From the NCBI GenBank assembly GCA_029959085.1, contig JARWIR010000008.1, positions 19,640,001 through 19,704,000 on the forward strand: a stretch of DNA of 64,000 nucleotides, read 5' to 3'. The DNA comes from Nemophila menziesii. Lineage: Eukaryota > Streptophyta > Magnoliopsida > Boraginales > Hydrophyllaceae. The notes beneath the pieces are model-generated. The model made no database searches. It worked only from the letters and a program-made list of their open reading frames with translations, and had not been told where the DNA came from. Positions within the stretch are counted from its first letter, which is position 1, and each line of letters starts with the position of its first letter. Positions 24,086 through 39,109 of this stretch are shown here, piece after piece. Made by a program: the position numbers and the translations under genes.

Positions 24086-24499
24086 CTGCAATGAGAAGTT
24101 ACCCAGATAAAGTTCCAATACAGAAGAAGGTACTAAACAGTAAAATAGATCAAAAGATAGTAAACTCTTGTCATAAGCAAAATGGTAAAGCGTCACTTTC
24201 AAGGCAGATAATTAATTTGCATAACACCCCACATCAAAATAAAATTCAAAAAATGAAACAAAAGATCATTTCAAAAACCAAAAAAATTAAATACCAAAGT
24301 GGTAAAAAAATAATTCATATGATATCAAGTTATCAACTAGTTTTGGTACAATTAAGTTACAAAAAATACACAAAGCCAAGATAAATATAAAACCTTACAT
24401 CACAAAAAGAATCGCCTTTGAAACATTATATTCTCCATCTAAAGATAATTAAACAACCTTAAAAGTGGCAAAAAAAACACACACAAAACAAACATTCTT

Positions 24500-27143
<2,644 letters not shown>

Positions 27144-28755
27144 TTTGTAGGAATTCGATTCAATCAAAATCTTAGGGTTTGTGGACAGCAAAATGTTAAC
27201 TTTTTAAAGTGAAAACGAAGCTTTCACTAGCTCACATCGATTAAAAAGAAAATTACACGCAGTAAACTCTCTCACACTCTCTTTTATCTTTCTCTCTCAA
27301 GAAGCTGTTGATGTAGAGGACGGCGACGTTTAAACGGAGGAGTGGAGGGTGGGATGGAAGCGAAAAGTACTTAATTGCCCTTTCTGTTTTGTAATTTTTA
27401 CGGTATAAGAAAGGAGTAAAGCGGATACTAACCGTTGAGAATGTGGGCCAACTTTGTAGAAAGCCAATCCAACGGCTACGAAAAGTAGGATTCACGAGAT
27501 TGTTTTTATGTGGTCGTCGACTTTCAAATCCAAAATTTGAAAATTGCTTTTATTACAACTATTAGCTAAATAGAACTTGGACCAAAAAAAAAAAGCTAAA
27601 TAGAACTGCCTTTTTTTTGGGCATAAAATAGAGCTCCCTTGGAAAAAAATGGGGAAAGATAAACTATTTGGTTTGAACCATTTCCTTTTTATCTTTTAAT
27701 TTTTTTATAAATATAGTTTTTTCTAACCTTGTATACTTGCCAAATTTTGAAGTTCAAGTTCAATCATAATTTGTTTAGTTTTATAAATGGAACAGTTTGT
27801 ATTCTTTTATTTGTATATGAAATCATATCATTACATTGAAAACGGAAAGAGTATAGTATAAACAAATGAAAAGAGTAATGTTGAATATCACCTTAACTCG
27901 TATCACCTTATTATTGCCTCGTAGGTGGCTTTTAAATTGATCAATCATATGAATTCTCTTTCTTGATTTATTTTTTTCTTTCTCCTTTATGATTGGTTCA
28001 CCTAGGAGGTGATAAAAAGATAATCCGATTTGGGGTGATATCTTTCAAATCTTATTGTCCACATACGAACAAAAGTGTGCCTATGAGCTGAAGGAGTGGA
28101 ACCCCGAGACTGAATAGTAAATACGGAAATTATTTGTTAGTTATAATTAAATTTTATTTAAATTATAACTAGAGATATTAGCCTAAAATATCCATTTTTA
28201 CTATACTTTAGACCACTAACAAGTTCACGTTTTTCCCTCTTAAAGAGTCCAAATTATTTGTGATATTTCTCATTTGCCCTTAATTTCACGAAATTAACAT
28301 GGTTGTTATAATTATTACAGAATTAAAGCATATCTAATAAATCTACCATAACAAACCTTTCAAAATAAAGGCTACAATCATGTGGTTGTTGTATATTATT
28401 AATATATAACAAGTACAATTTCGGCAATAAATATACTCGACAATGGGTGATTTACTTTTTCAACTATTGTTATCTCCATATGCGTTCCTTGTATCTACCA
28501 AACATCTGTCATTTACATCCGCTGTTATTTCCTTTATCTCCATGTGCATCCTTTCTGTCACTGGAAACCCTTTTTAGATTACCTCAGCGGAAAATCCTCC
28601 TCGTATGATCAATCGACCATTTACCCCACCCTAAATTTTGTTCTATACACTTTGTTTGCAAAGCACGTATCCCAATGATTAATTAAATGAAGTCTGAGAC
28701 TCGGTATTTACTAACCCAACATTAATGGCGAAGTCGAAATTCAATCACGCCAGAC
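27144..28755. other. Katanin upstream region and spacer
   Basis: The first 300 bp is the presumed katanin leader and promoter (CT-rich on the gene strand). At 27881-28048 a short possible MITE has ends TTGAATATCACC and GGTGATATCTTTCAA in inverted orientation, each next to a second internal GTATCACC/GGTGATAA copy; I give that identification about 0.35. The rest is AT-rich with no recognised gene. Confidence 0.4.
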
Positions 28756-28759
28756 CCAT

Positions 28760-30030
28760 AATTTTTTCAACCAAACTATCACTACGAAGAAAAAAAGTAA
28801 CCCTTGATTTAATGTAATATATGTATTCTTGTTGATGGGTTGTAATGATAGTTATGTAGTGTTTTAGGCTGTGGTAAACCGTATGGTCATAGATTTGCTT
28901 GTTAATGATAAAAAGTATACACAACTCATTGATATTATACGTACAACTCATTAGTTTATACATAAAATATATTGATATTGTATATGTACAACCCATCGGC
29001 ATTACAAGTACAACATATTTATATAACCCATTGTTATTACACCTGCAACCCAATGATATGTATGCGTACCCCACTATTTTGTAGTTATTACTTAGGGTAC
29101 TCATGTAATAACTACTAAATTTTAGGATTGAATTTTACCCAAGTTATTGGCTCTTGTAAATTTTAGGATTGAATCTTATCCAAGTTATTGGCTCTTGTAA
29201 ATTTTAGGATTGAATCTTACCCAAGTTAATTGGCTCTTGTATCTATTAAAAATATACATATTGATCTGTAGAAGATTATTATATACCTTAAGATCTATAT
29301 TTACTCTATCGGTTAGAGTACTCATAAATCTTGGAATTAAATGTTACCCAAGTTTCTTGTCTTTTACATCTATTAAAAAATATTGATTTGTCCACAATAC
29401 TGTTAATAGTTTTTCGTCATATATGTCATATTTATATATTTTATCGTATGGTGATCTAAAAGAATGATATAGTTTTAAAAATATCATAAAAATCTCCAAT
29501 ATTGATATTAGTGAATATTTTATTAAGTTATTAGTTTAAAACAATTTTAACTTTTATTTTACAAACAATTGAGTTGGCATGAGCAAGTTAAAAATTTATA
29601 AATCATCTTATAACATGTAAGGAATCCAATTACTAATGAAATAATACAAAAAAGAATTTCAGTTTTACATGATTAACAAACTCCTTAACTAAAATTTTAT
29701 AAGTTTACAATTAGTTTATTTCCTAAAGTTTTTTAAATCTTAATTATACAAAAATCTCTTTCGCAATTCTAATCTTTATTCAGACAAATATAAATATTTC
29801 TCATAATACCAAGAAATTAATTTAGAGTTTTGTTCAAAATATTCAAATATACAATCCACTATGTTGTCTCTCTTCTTTGATCTATCATCATGGGCCAAAG
29901 CAAGGTTAAATTAGGACAAATATAAATATTCCTAACTATGTTGTCTCAATTCTAATCTCTTTCGCAATTCTAATCTTTATTCAGACAAATATAAATATTC
30001 CTAACTATGTTGTCTCTCTTCTTAAACGTA
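28760..30030. repeat. AT-rich dispersed repeat, copy 1 (uninterrupted)
   Basis: It is collinear with copy 2 at 37680-39079 plus 46240 onward. Shared blocks include GATAGTTATGTA.TGTTTTAG, a stretch of degenerate 20-24-bp units at 28915-29075 of the type ACAACCCATTGATATTACAC followed by GT, and TTCAAATATACAATC followed by ACTATGTTGTCTC. Positions 29117-29240 are three 41-bp tandem copies of AATTTTAGGATTGAATCTTA plus CCCAAGTTATTGGCTCTTGTA, a block present once in copy 2. A further duplication of ACAAATATAAATATTCCTAA lies near 29920-30010. No coding; element class unknown. Confidence 0.7.
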
Positions 30031-31884
30031 TGAGGCAAACTCTTGAGCAAGGGTACTAAAGAGTGTTTTGCCAGATGTAGAAGTCAAGGGTTGGGAGTGT
30101 TAATGAAGGGAGCAAGTTAAGAATCCTAATTCAATTGTGCTTAAGGGAATATGATGATGATCTAAGGCTAAGGTCCATAAGGAATTAACCTTCAAGATTA
30201 AGGGGACCTACATATTGACAAAAAAAAAAAGGGGACCTACATGAAGCTAGTAAGATTTCAAGGGGCAAGGAAAAAGGATCTTAAAAGGATCAACATAAGT
30301 AATGTAATTTAAACTAAGTGAGATAAACAATTAGGTAAAAGAAATGCACGTGATAAGTAAAAGATAAAGGAAAGAATTTACGCGAGGCATTTTAAGTGGT
30401 TTGGTTTCCTTACATCCAGTATCTAGGGTAATCCCTATAGGAAGCTTCTCAACTAAGCTTCTTGATATCTCTTAAAGGTGAGATATTAACCTTTACATTG
30501 AGGTTTTCCCCAGATAAACCACATCCTAAAGACTCCTGATATTTTTTCCGGTTAAGTCATAACTCGCTGAGACTTTTAGCAGTTAAGTCACAACCCGTCG
30601 AGATTTTGAGCAGTTTAGTCACAACTCGTCGAGATTTGAGCAGTTAAGTCACAATCCGATAGATTTTTACAAGGTTACATTCTAACTATGAAACTCCCTC
30701 TTCTCTAATATAAAGAAAGATTAATACCCTAAAAGGTATGCTATATTACAATGATAACTAAATTAAGAGTGCTCTTTGATGAGCTAATCTAACATGGATG
30801 AATATAAACTCCTTGAAGAGTTAGATGTGAAAGTTATAGATTGAAGGTTGATCTCTTTTATTGTGTGGATATGGATTAAGTCGTGAGATAAAATACTCTT
30901 TGAGTATATTTGAAGTTGTAACTTGTAGATTCATCTTCCTTTTTTATTGATATGAAAAGAGTAGCTTTGGGGAAGAACAAACATTTCACTGAGCTAGGAT
31001 TTGTGATGTAAAAATGCAAGAACAAGCTAGTGAATTCTTTCTTTAAGTGTAGGATAGTATACGGTTGAAGTTGAGATTTAAGAGTTGTCACTGTGATGCA
31101 AGGAGGCTATACATATACAGTAGAGTAATTTCCAACAACTCCTAGCATATAATCACAAAAGTACCAAAAAACGCTATACCATTTTGATAAAAACAGGTAT
31201 CTGTTGTTGAGCCCAACGACTCTAATCCATGTGGAGTCCTTTGTTCAACGGTAAGAAAGTCATTAGTACTTGAAACATTGGCGCTAAGGTGAAAACATTA
31301 TACTGTTTTATACTTAAATAGGGGTATCCGTGTTGGTTAGGGATGCCAGCTAAAATGCTTATAAGGTTGCCAAATGTGTATGGCTATTTCGAGTTTCCAA
31401 GAAAAACGGTATGTTGATTTGTTGAAAAACGTTATATTGATTTCAAAACGGTATTTTTTTTGTGTGCCATTTTTGGGCTGAGAAGGATTACAATATTATT
31501 GCCCTTAGATAACTTGAAACGAAGTGCTTTATTCAAAATATTTGCTTAAAAATAATTGGTAGTGCAACTTGAGAGTAATAAGGAAATATAATCAAAGATA
31601 TGCGTCAAGAAACAACCTAAGGATATTTTGTGATTTTTTGGATGATTTTAAAATATTTGAAGGTACGTTAAGAAGAATGTGATGTGTATGTAGGCTAGAA
31701 GGAGATTTCACAAAGTTAAAGCACAAGTAATCTAATATAAATGGAAGACTTCACATAGGGTAGAATATGCAAGTGTATAAGTCAAAGAAAAAAGGTTTTA
31801 TCAAGGTTTTTTTATGGAGGTGTAAAACACGTGTTTAACTAAGGATGTTTCACATGAAAAATAGCCTATAGGAGGTACTATACG

Positions 31885-31886
<2 letters not shown>
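30031..31886. other. Non-coding sequence with a small tandem array
   Basis: At about 30555-30665 a unit of about 30 bp, GCAGTTAAGTCACAACCCGT plus CGAGATTTTGA, is repeated about four times with changes. I recognise no protein or RNA gene in the rest. Confidence 0.45.

Positions 31887-31961
<75 letters not shown>
31887..31961. repeat. (TA)37 microsatellite
   Basis: A perfect TA run of about 75 bp, followed shortly by (GA)8 near 32000. Confidence 0.97.
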
Positions 31962-31964
<3 letters not shown>

Positions 31965-32012
31965 TGTGGGAGGGGGTTGATGTGTATCTATATGTATGTG
32001 TGAGAGAGAGAG

Positions 32013-33150
32013 AGAGATAGATTAGTGGTATCACGAGACATCTTTTTAGGGGTTATTTGGACTTATTTGAGGTATTGTTCCATGTATTTAGACAAATTCA
32101 CATTTCTTGTCTCGTTCTGAATATTTATAATTTTTAGAGCTATTTGTGAATTAATTGTGTGTTAAGTGTGCAACTATTAGGTAATTTGATGATATGATAT
32201 CCCGAGATGAGGATGAGAAGTTGAGAAAGCAAGGTCAAACCAAAGTCATGGCGTTAAAGGACGAAAAATTCACTTTTTTACCGGCAAAGTTTAGAAATCA
32301 ACTTAAGAGAGTCGCCACGTGCAATTGGCTAAAGAGAGCCCTTTGGTATAATGGTAGCACTTGAAGTCAAGAGCGCGTGAGAGGTGACAGTTGACGATTT
32401 GGAGTTAAGATGATAGAGTTATTGGAGTTACAGTTGTCGTGACTTGAACCAGTCCCCTCACCCTTAGAAACATTTTGGGTTGACTTGGGTCATTTGGAAG
32501 GGCCCCATAACTCCAAAAAACGGTTTAGACCCTTATTGTATCATAATTCCTTTATAAAGAGTTACCATTCATTAGATATTATTGGACAAGCCTGAGGAAG
32601 AGAAGAATAGACCAAACACATTGAGAGGAAGAACTAGAGCCCTAGCCACAATTCATGCACCAATATAATTTAGCCATTAGAGTAATTTGTATTTATTTTG
32701 TGTTTTAAACATGATTATAATACTTATACTCTCTATTTTTCATAATTTAGTCATGAACCGGTTCCGTTTTAGCTTGACTTTGCATTATGTATGAACCTTA
32801 AATATTGTTTTGATGATTATTTATGTCATTTAGGATTAATTTATGTTTAATTAAATTAGGAAACTGATTATTGTTGTATATGAGTTGAATTTTTAATCTT
32901 CTTATATCATTGAGGCCTACATTTTCTCCTTTGGTGGCTCATTGAAATATAGACCTCTTACACTCTTCTCCAAAGTACGTGTCTCACCCTTTTTCAAATA
33001 GGAATAAAGTACTAATACTTTCACCTGAGCCTCGCCAAGCATTGATGTCACCTATCGATTCTCAACATTGCATTGATTTTGAGGGAAATATACATGTTCA
33101 TGGAAAACCATGTTAATTAGGTAGGCCTCTACGTTTCAACTACTCATCAT
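32013..33150 (+). mobile_element. Divergent LTR fragment of the local Ty3-type family (plus strand)
   Basis: The sequence from AGATTAGTGGTATCACGAGA onward aligns with the old plus-strand LTR at 54.17 kb. Shared features are GAGACATC/GAGACGTC, then TTTTTAGGGGTTATTTGG, then TTTTTAGAGCTATTTG with GTGTGTTAAGTGTG. Near 32440-32520 the words ACTTGAACCAGTCC, TTGGGTCATTTGG and CCCATAACTCC correspond, inverted, to 14680-14780 of the old LTR. The 5' end is replaced by a GA repeat and the 3' end fades near 33.1 kb, so the limits are approximate. No internal region was recognised. Confidence 0.5.
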
Positions 33151-34560
33151 ACTTTGTACTAACAAGTATGTAGAATAACTAAGTAGAGTATTTTGTTATG
33201 ACAAGATGAAGACACTTATATTATCTTGTTCAATATAAATGACTGTCCATTTTTCTAAGGACGCGGTTAATCGTTTAGGTCGACAAGTGTAAAACCTATA
33301 AAAGGGTAATAATAATAGTCATGTGCACATTTAAGATCTTGAAATAACCATTACTCGATTGAAAAGTGACTTGTTGAAAGCTTAGTCATAGTAGAACACG
33401 ACCTTAAGCATGTTTCAACAACGTGATTGCAAGGTAGACCAGCTTGAGTAGGACATATCTTGACCTATTAACATGTAAAAAGGCGTCAAAATTAACATAT
33501 GTTCAGTTTTGGAAATTGAAGAAGGCTAAAGTCCTCATTTCTTATAAGTTTTCCACTCACCTTGCCTCATTCCTTCAGAGTAAGATACTCATTGTGCATT
33601 CAAGGCATTCCAAGACTAAAGCATGAGATTCAAACTAAGTATCCCAACTATGGGAGGAATTAAATAGAATGTCCAACCATTTCCACCCACACCAATCGAA
33701 ACATTTTGTCTAAGGCCATATGTGAAGAGGCTAATTCTCCAATTCCCAGTATCGAGCGTATGGTGGATGTACTGGATTTATATGAAGTATATGTGATGCA
33801 TGAGGAAGTTACTCTGCCAAGTATGAAGTCAGTGAGGCGGACTTGATGGTAAATGAAAAGGTCCCAACTGAAGTGAATGTTGTTTAGAAAGAGGTAGCGA
33901 ACACCTAATCGAGAACCTATCAGATGGAAGGATCAATAATTCATTTTCAATCAATTCACACTATATAATGGGGTGGTATGAAAAATGGGAGTATATAGAG
34001 TGATGGTATATAGTGTTTGTCCCAAGAAAATTCTTTTGGGAAGCCTTTTTTTTTGTACCAAAATGTGTTCATATCATTTTATCACAAAAAACGACTTATT
34101 CATGCTAGGTTTAACTTTTTTGGACAACAAGAACTTTTTTTATTGTTATTTGAATCGTGGACATCGTTCTCCGGCATATTTATTACCCTAAATGATTTTT
34201 AACTCCAAAAATATCATTTTAGGGGCCCGTTTTTTATTATCAAATAGGTTCATAGTAATTTATCATTAAAAAAATTCGCCCCCGATTTAACCTTTTTGGA
34301 CACTAAGAAGATTTTTTTTCATATTATTAACTAAACGAATTAAACCAACAATATCAGCCCATAGAAATGGTCATCTCAAATCATGTTTATAACAAATACA
34401 AAAAAGATAGTACTCATTCCTTATCATTTTAACTTTTTCTTTTGTTGTCCCCTCCCTCCAACTCAACCATTCCATATTTCGAAATGGTTTTCCAAAAGCT
34501 TGAACCTTGCATGGTATTTTCTACAAAAATCCGACTTGAAACGTGATTTAATATAAACTT
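33151..34560. other. Unassigned sequence
   Basis: Scattered short open frames occur on the plus strand, none resembling a known protein. Two diverged direct copies of a block with TTTTTTATTATCAAATAGGT/TTTTTTTGTACCAAAATGTG and ATTTAACCTTTTTGGACA/TTTAACTTTTTTGGACA lie near 34050-34140 and 34220-34320. Confidence 0.35.
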
Positions 34561-34572
34561 ACGTGTTGAACA

Positions 34573-34842
34573 AAACATGCAGGTGCGAACCTGTGAGTTG
34601 GAGGTGAGTAATGAAGAACGAATATAATTAGGTGGTGAAGGGTGGATCGCAACGCACCCTGATCCACACAAGTTATGTGTAGGATATGAGACAACCATAC
34701 AAGCACTTAAAGGACAGCTAGATCTATAGAAGAAAAAGAATGATGAGCTGAGGGTGGCACTTCTATATATGATTAATGAGAACAAGGATCTCAGCGCCGA
34801 GGTGGCCCGGTTACGTACATTGATGCATAGTAATAGTTCATA
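34573..34842 (+). pseudogene. C-terminal coiled-coil fragment, probably of a transposon protein
   Basis: One frame reads GGEGWIATHPDPHKLCVGYE, then QALKGQLDL, a TAG stop, and KKKNDELRVALLYMINENKD followed by LSAEVARLRTLMHSNSS and a TAA stop. The last 30 residues have leucine/aliphatic spacing typical of a coiled coil. Many plant DNA-transposon accessory proteins end in such a coiled coil, and a Mutator-like remnant lies 0.6 kb away on the other strand. I do not recognise the family. One in-frame stop shows it is not intact. Confidence 0.35.
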
Positions 34843-34959
34843 AGACGGACTTCATAATTATTATTATGTGATGTGTAATGTAATTCAATTATTTTTGTCC
34901 ATTTAAATGTTGGTAGTCTAAGATACACTAACGATATGTAATGTTATACGAATTAATCG

Positions 34960-35400
34960 GTGGTATTGTGTTATAATTTATTTGAGTAACGTCCACTTTG
35001 TGTGTATATGTGATAAAGTATACCCCTATGGTGCATTGTGATTGAACAAAACAAGGGTGCACATCATATGGGTCTGCACCTCTGTTGACAGTATGAAAAT
35101 GCATTACACTTTATGGGTATGTCCCACTAGACTACTGACGGTCACCATGGGTCTGTACCCAGGTTGAATGACAACTAAGCTCCCATGCAGTGATACTACT
35201 ATAACACCAAAAAAAGCATTTGAGAAATTTCACATTAATCAATACGATTACATCACAACAAAAAAAGTCGACTGCAAACAGAAATAATACGATGGGTACG
35301 CACATAATCATGTATGATGAACTGAGGTTGGATTGGTATTACAAAAAAGTTCCACGTAACTCGTTGAACCCGGACTAACCAAAAAAGGTGATGAGAACCG
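34960..35400. other. Flank of the Mutator-like remnant with CCATGGGTCT motifs
   Basis: Non-coding. The words ATATGGGTCTGCACC and CACCATGGGTCTGTACCCA occur at about 35065 and 35140. They are inverted relative to TGGGTACAGACCC and CAGACCCATGGTGA on the other side of the transposase remnant, as expected for subterminal regions of one element. No exact terminal repeat could be fixed. Confidence 0.4.
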
Positions 35401-35404
35401 CGTA

Positions 35405-36390
35405 AACAAGCTCTTATAATAATATGGTTTTGCATGTTGTTTTGTTATGGTATCCCATAACATGGCAATTACTGCATATCCGCATAGCCCATACCCTTTC
35501 CACGGTAGATAGATTATCAAAGTAGTCTTTTATTATACTGTATGATTCCCAGAAATCACCAATGATTTCTTCCTTGGCTCGACTGAGGGCATCATATGCA
35601 CACTTATAGTCAATAACAAAGCCATACGCATCCCTAAGCTGGTGAATAACATCTTTAGGCTTCATATCAGTCTTAGCCCTCACATCGTCTATAATTAGTT
35701 CCTTGACTAATCCAAATGACATCCTTGAATTCTTTGGACTACGGATGGGGGTTTCGCAATTATGATACTTAAAAAAGGACTTGACATAGAGCTTACCATC
35801 AACCTTGGATATAGCTACGTATATCCACCATTGGAAAGCCCTGGATTACGCTTTCCGCAGTACGCAGCAATTCGACCACGATTATTGTGTGAATGGGTGT
35901 ACTCATAGCATGTCTCACATGCATATTTCCGTAGAGCATACCATAACTATTCAATCCCATTCGAAAAATCAAGTACCAACCTCACCTAGACTGTCTCCCC
36001 AATCATGGTTGAGCAGCTTCTTGACACGGTGGGTGAAAAATGTTGTCGGTTGAACAGTAGGTGGAACCGGTAGTTGAATTGTTTGAGTAGTATGATTGAC
36101 AGAGGCATCTGCGTGCAAAGTACTGTCGAAGGGCTTCAAAAGTATGTGGAATACAACTTCTGATACGCTATCTCGTGATAACATCCATTGTAGTGTGGAA
36201 TAATCGTCTTCAGAGCTTAGAAGGCACTACTCTTGACCAGGTATTGAATACTGATATATGACATTGCTATCATGTAGAGCGCTCCATTTGCTTAGAACAT
36301 ATTCTTTTAGCTTAGTGAAGGATTCATAGTTTGACATGGGGGAGAGGTACTTATCTTCACCGTGGTTGAATATGCACAATACACGATCCA
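35405..36390 (-). pseudogene. Mutator-like (MuDR) transposase, internally deleted
   Basis: The frame starts MDRVLCIFNHGEDKYLSPMS and continues with an N-terminal segment ending YQYSIPGQE-stop-CLLSSEDDYSTLQWML, typical of MULE transposases. Next comes a degraded DNA-binding part: WWIYVAISKVDGKLYVKSFF after stops. Then follows the conserved MURA lead-in DVRAKTDMKPKDVIHQLRDA and AYDALSRAKEEIIGDFWESY. The frame then passes within a few residues to CSNCHVMGYHNKTTC, a CCHC zinc knuckle that normally lies at the far C-terminus. The DDE catalytic core is missing. It carries at least three stops. It could only move, if at all, with help in trans. Confidence 0.75.
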
Positions 36391-36434
36391 TGACGAACCT
36401 ATACAAAAAAATGATACAAAAATTTAAAAAATCA

Positions 36435-36975
36435 CAGACCCATGGTGAAATGTTAATACAAAATTTGGAGATGTACATATAACAATGGTACAGACTCATG
36501 GTGAATGTTTAGTAACCCCATACATAAAGATGGTAGCTAGTAAATTGTCACAACGGGTCTCGCATGAAGTTGCAGACCCATGGTGACATATCTTAATAAT
36601 GCATACAACAGTAGGTACAACCCCGTTTAAGAGCCAATAAGGAACTGTTCATACTAACAGACCCTTGGTGAAATGGTAATACACAATTTGGAGATGTACG
36701 TATAATGATGGTACAGACCCATGGTGAATGTTTATCAACACCATGCATAGAGATGGTAGCTAGAAAATTGTCACCATGGGTCTCGCAAGAAGGTGCAGAC
36801 CCATGGTGACATATATTATTAATGCATACAACAGTCGGTACACCCCCATTTGAGAGCCAATAAGGATATGTTCATATTAGCAGACCCATGGTGACATGTT
36901 AATACAACCGTTGGAGATGTACATATAATGGTGGTACAGCCCCATGGTGAATGCTTATGAACACAACGACTGTAT
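36435..36975. repeat. 223-bp tandem repeat, about 2.4 units, 5' of the Mutator-like remnant
   Basis: Units begin CAGACCCATGGTGAAATGTT at 36435, 36658 and 36881, exactly 223 bp apart. Each contains the AGACCCATGGTGA motif two or three times plus an inverted CACCATGGGTCTCGC. The array starts about 45 bp upstream of the transposase start codon, so it probably duplicates the terminal/promoter region of the element. Confidence 0.88.
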
Positions 36976-37099
36976 ATCTGAGTAAGACCATCGTACAGAT
37001 TTGACTGAGCTGTGGGTACAGACCCTTAGAAAGTTATTGTATTGTTATAGAATACATTAGGTACAAACCCCTGATAGATTTGAATGAGTTCATCTTAAA

Positions 37100-37679
37100 G
37101 TAATACACATGGTGTGCATGCTAAAACACACCATATTATGTGTTCAAGAAGTTATAGCTCATATTGGTTAAACATATTCATGAGTTCATCGTATTACGTG
37201 TACCTATTGTGAGTCAGTATAGCCCCAATGCTACAAATGAGCCAGTACAATGTAATGAAATTCAAACTAATAACCACTCTGATAGCACAAACATAAACAC
37301 CCAAAATGGAACAACGATTGTAAATACCTGTTAGCGAGGATTGAGGATATGTCCATGTTGTTAATCGAGTGAAACTTTTAAAATGAATGGATAGTTGCAT
37401 ATGGTTGATCTTCAAACATTAACAAACAGATACTTAGAGATGAAGGATAGATGCACAGTAGCAAGCGTAATGTATATGATGCAGACATGACAGCCTTGTA
37501 TGGAAAATATTAAATGAACCCGGTGATGAGATATAAATACGTGAACAAAATCAAAAACTCATTAATGGTATGGTGTATAGGTGGCAGCCACTGTACTCTT
37601 TTAGTTATGTAATTGAAGGGTAGGAAAGCAATATGATGTGTGTTAGATTGTAACCAAAGGCTTTAAATAGGATTTTTAT
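37100..37679. other. Unassigned AT-rich spacer
   Basis: No protein-like frame or repeat structure was recognised. Confidence 0.35.
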
Positions 37680-39079
37680 TCAGTTCGGACTTATATTATA
37701 AAAAAATTGTTTTTTTTTTGCTGTAAAAGGTATTTTCTCGTAGTGATAGTTATGTATTGTTTTAGGCATGGTAAATAATGTATTCGTAGATTTTCTTGAT
37801 AATGGTAAAAAAAGAGTATACACAATTCATTGATATTATACGTACAACCTGTTAATTTACACATACAACACGTTGATATTGCACATGTACAGCCCATCGA
37901 CATTACATGTACAACCTATCTTTACAACTCATTGCCACTACACCTGCAACCCACTGATATGTATGCGTACCCCATTATTTCGTATTGTCAATCTACGATT
38001 TATTGTACTGTTAACCCACTATAATTTACTTACATTTTTAGTCCCTGATTTCTAACTATTTTTTATTTTATTTTATGCACATACATGGTTGACGACTCAA
38101 GTAAGTGGTTTAATTCTTCATTATGGAATAGAACATTTTATGGAATGGTTTAGTTTTAGAATATTATAATGATGAAAATACTTTACTTTTAAAATTTTGT
38201 AATTATGAAAATGATTAAATTATACAATTTTTCAATAATGGAAAGTAAATATTTAGTTATGAAATAATTTGGGTGACAAAGGGTATCATAGACATTTATT
38301 TGGGTTGGACTTATTTAGCCAAAATTATTAGGTCGTGGATATCATACGTAAATCACTCATATAACTATTATTGATTCAAGATTAATTTATACCTAAGTTT
38401 TATAGTTACTTTATTAGTTAGAGTACTCATGTAATGACCCGTAAATGTTAGAATCGAATATTACTCAAGTTAATTGGCTCTATTAAAAAAAAAAAAATTT
38501 TGTACAAGATTATTATATATCTATAATCTATAGTTACTCTATCAGTTGGAGTATTCATGTTGACAAATAAATCTTAAGATCAAATCTTACCAAGTTAATT
38601 GTCTTTCAAATCTATTAAAAAAACTATTAATTTGTACACGATTCTCATATTTATATTTTGGTTCAGTTTATCGTAGATCTAAAAAAATGATATAGTTCTA
38701 AAAAATATAATGAAAATTATCTAATAGTATATTAATTTTAGTGAATATTGTATTAAGTTATTAGTTTAACACAATTTTTTAACTTCTATTTATGAAAAAA
38801 TGAGTTGTTATGAGCTATTTAAAAATCTATAAATCATCCTATAAAATGTAAAAAATACTAAATAAATAATAAAAAAAATTATTTTCAAATTTTATGATCA
38901 TTATACTCTTCTAAAATTATATAAGTTTACACTTATTTATTTTCTATAACTTTTTACACTTTAATTAAACAATTTTTTTCTCGTATTTCTAATTTTTTTC
39001 AATTACAAAGTATAAATTATTTTTGATTATACCAAGAAATTAGTTTATAGTTTTGTTCAAGATATTCAAATATACAATC
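37680..39079. repeat. AT-rich dispersed repeat, copy 2, left part
   Basis: It matches copy 1 (28.8-30.0 kb) in order: GATAGTTATGTATTGTTTTA, the degenerate 20-24-bp units (37825-37980; CATTGATATTATACGTACAA and similar), TGTATGCGTACCCC, CCAAGTTAATTG and TTTTGTTCAAGATATTCAAA. The match breaks exactly at 39079, where LINE A begins, and resumes at 46240. Confidence 0.7.
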
Positions 39080-39109
39080 TTTTTTTTTTGTCATTAATTG
39101 AAATTTAAT

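Noticed and set aside
24091..24384. 97-codon plus-strand frame, Lys-rich
   Set aside because: No similarity I know of. It is the kind of frame expected in A-rich DNA downstream of katanin, probably its 3' untranslated region on the other strand.
27253..27495. 80-codon minus-strand frame upstream of katanin
   Set aside because: It lies in the CT-rich leader/promoter with no recognisable protein; the conserved katanin start is at 27143.
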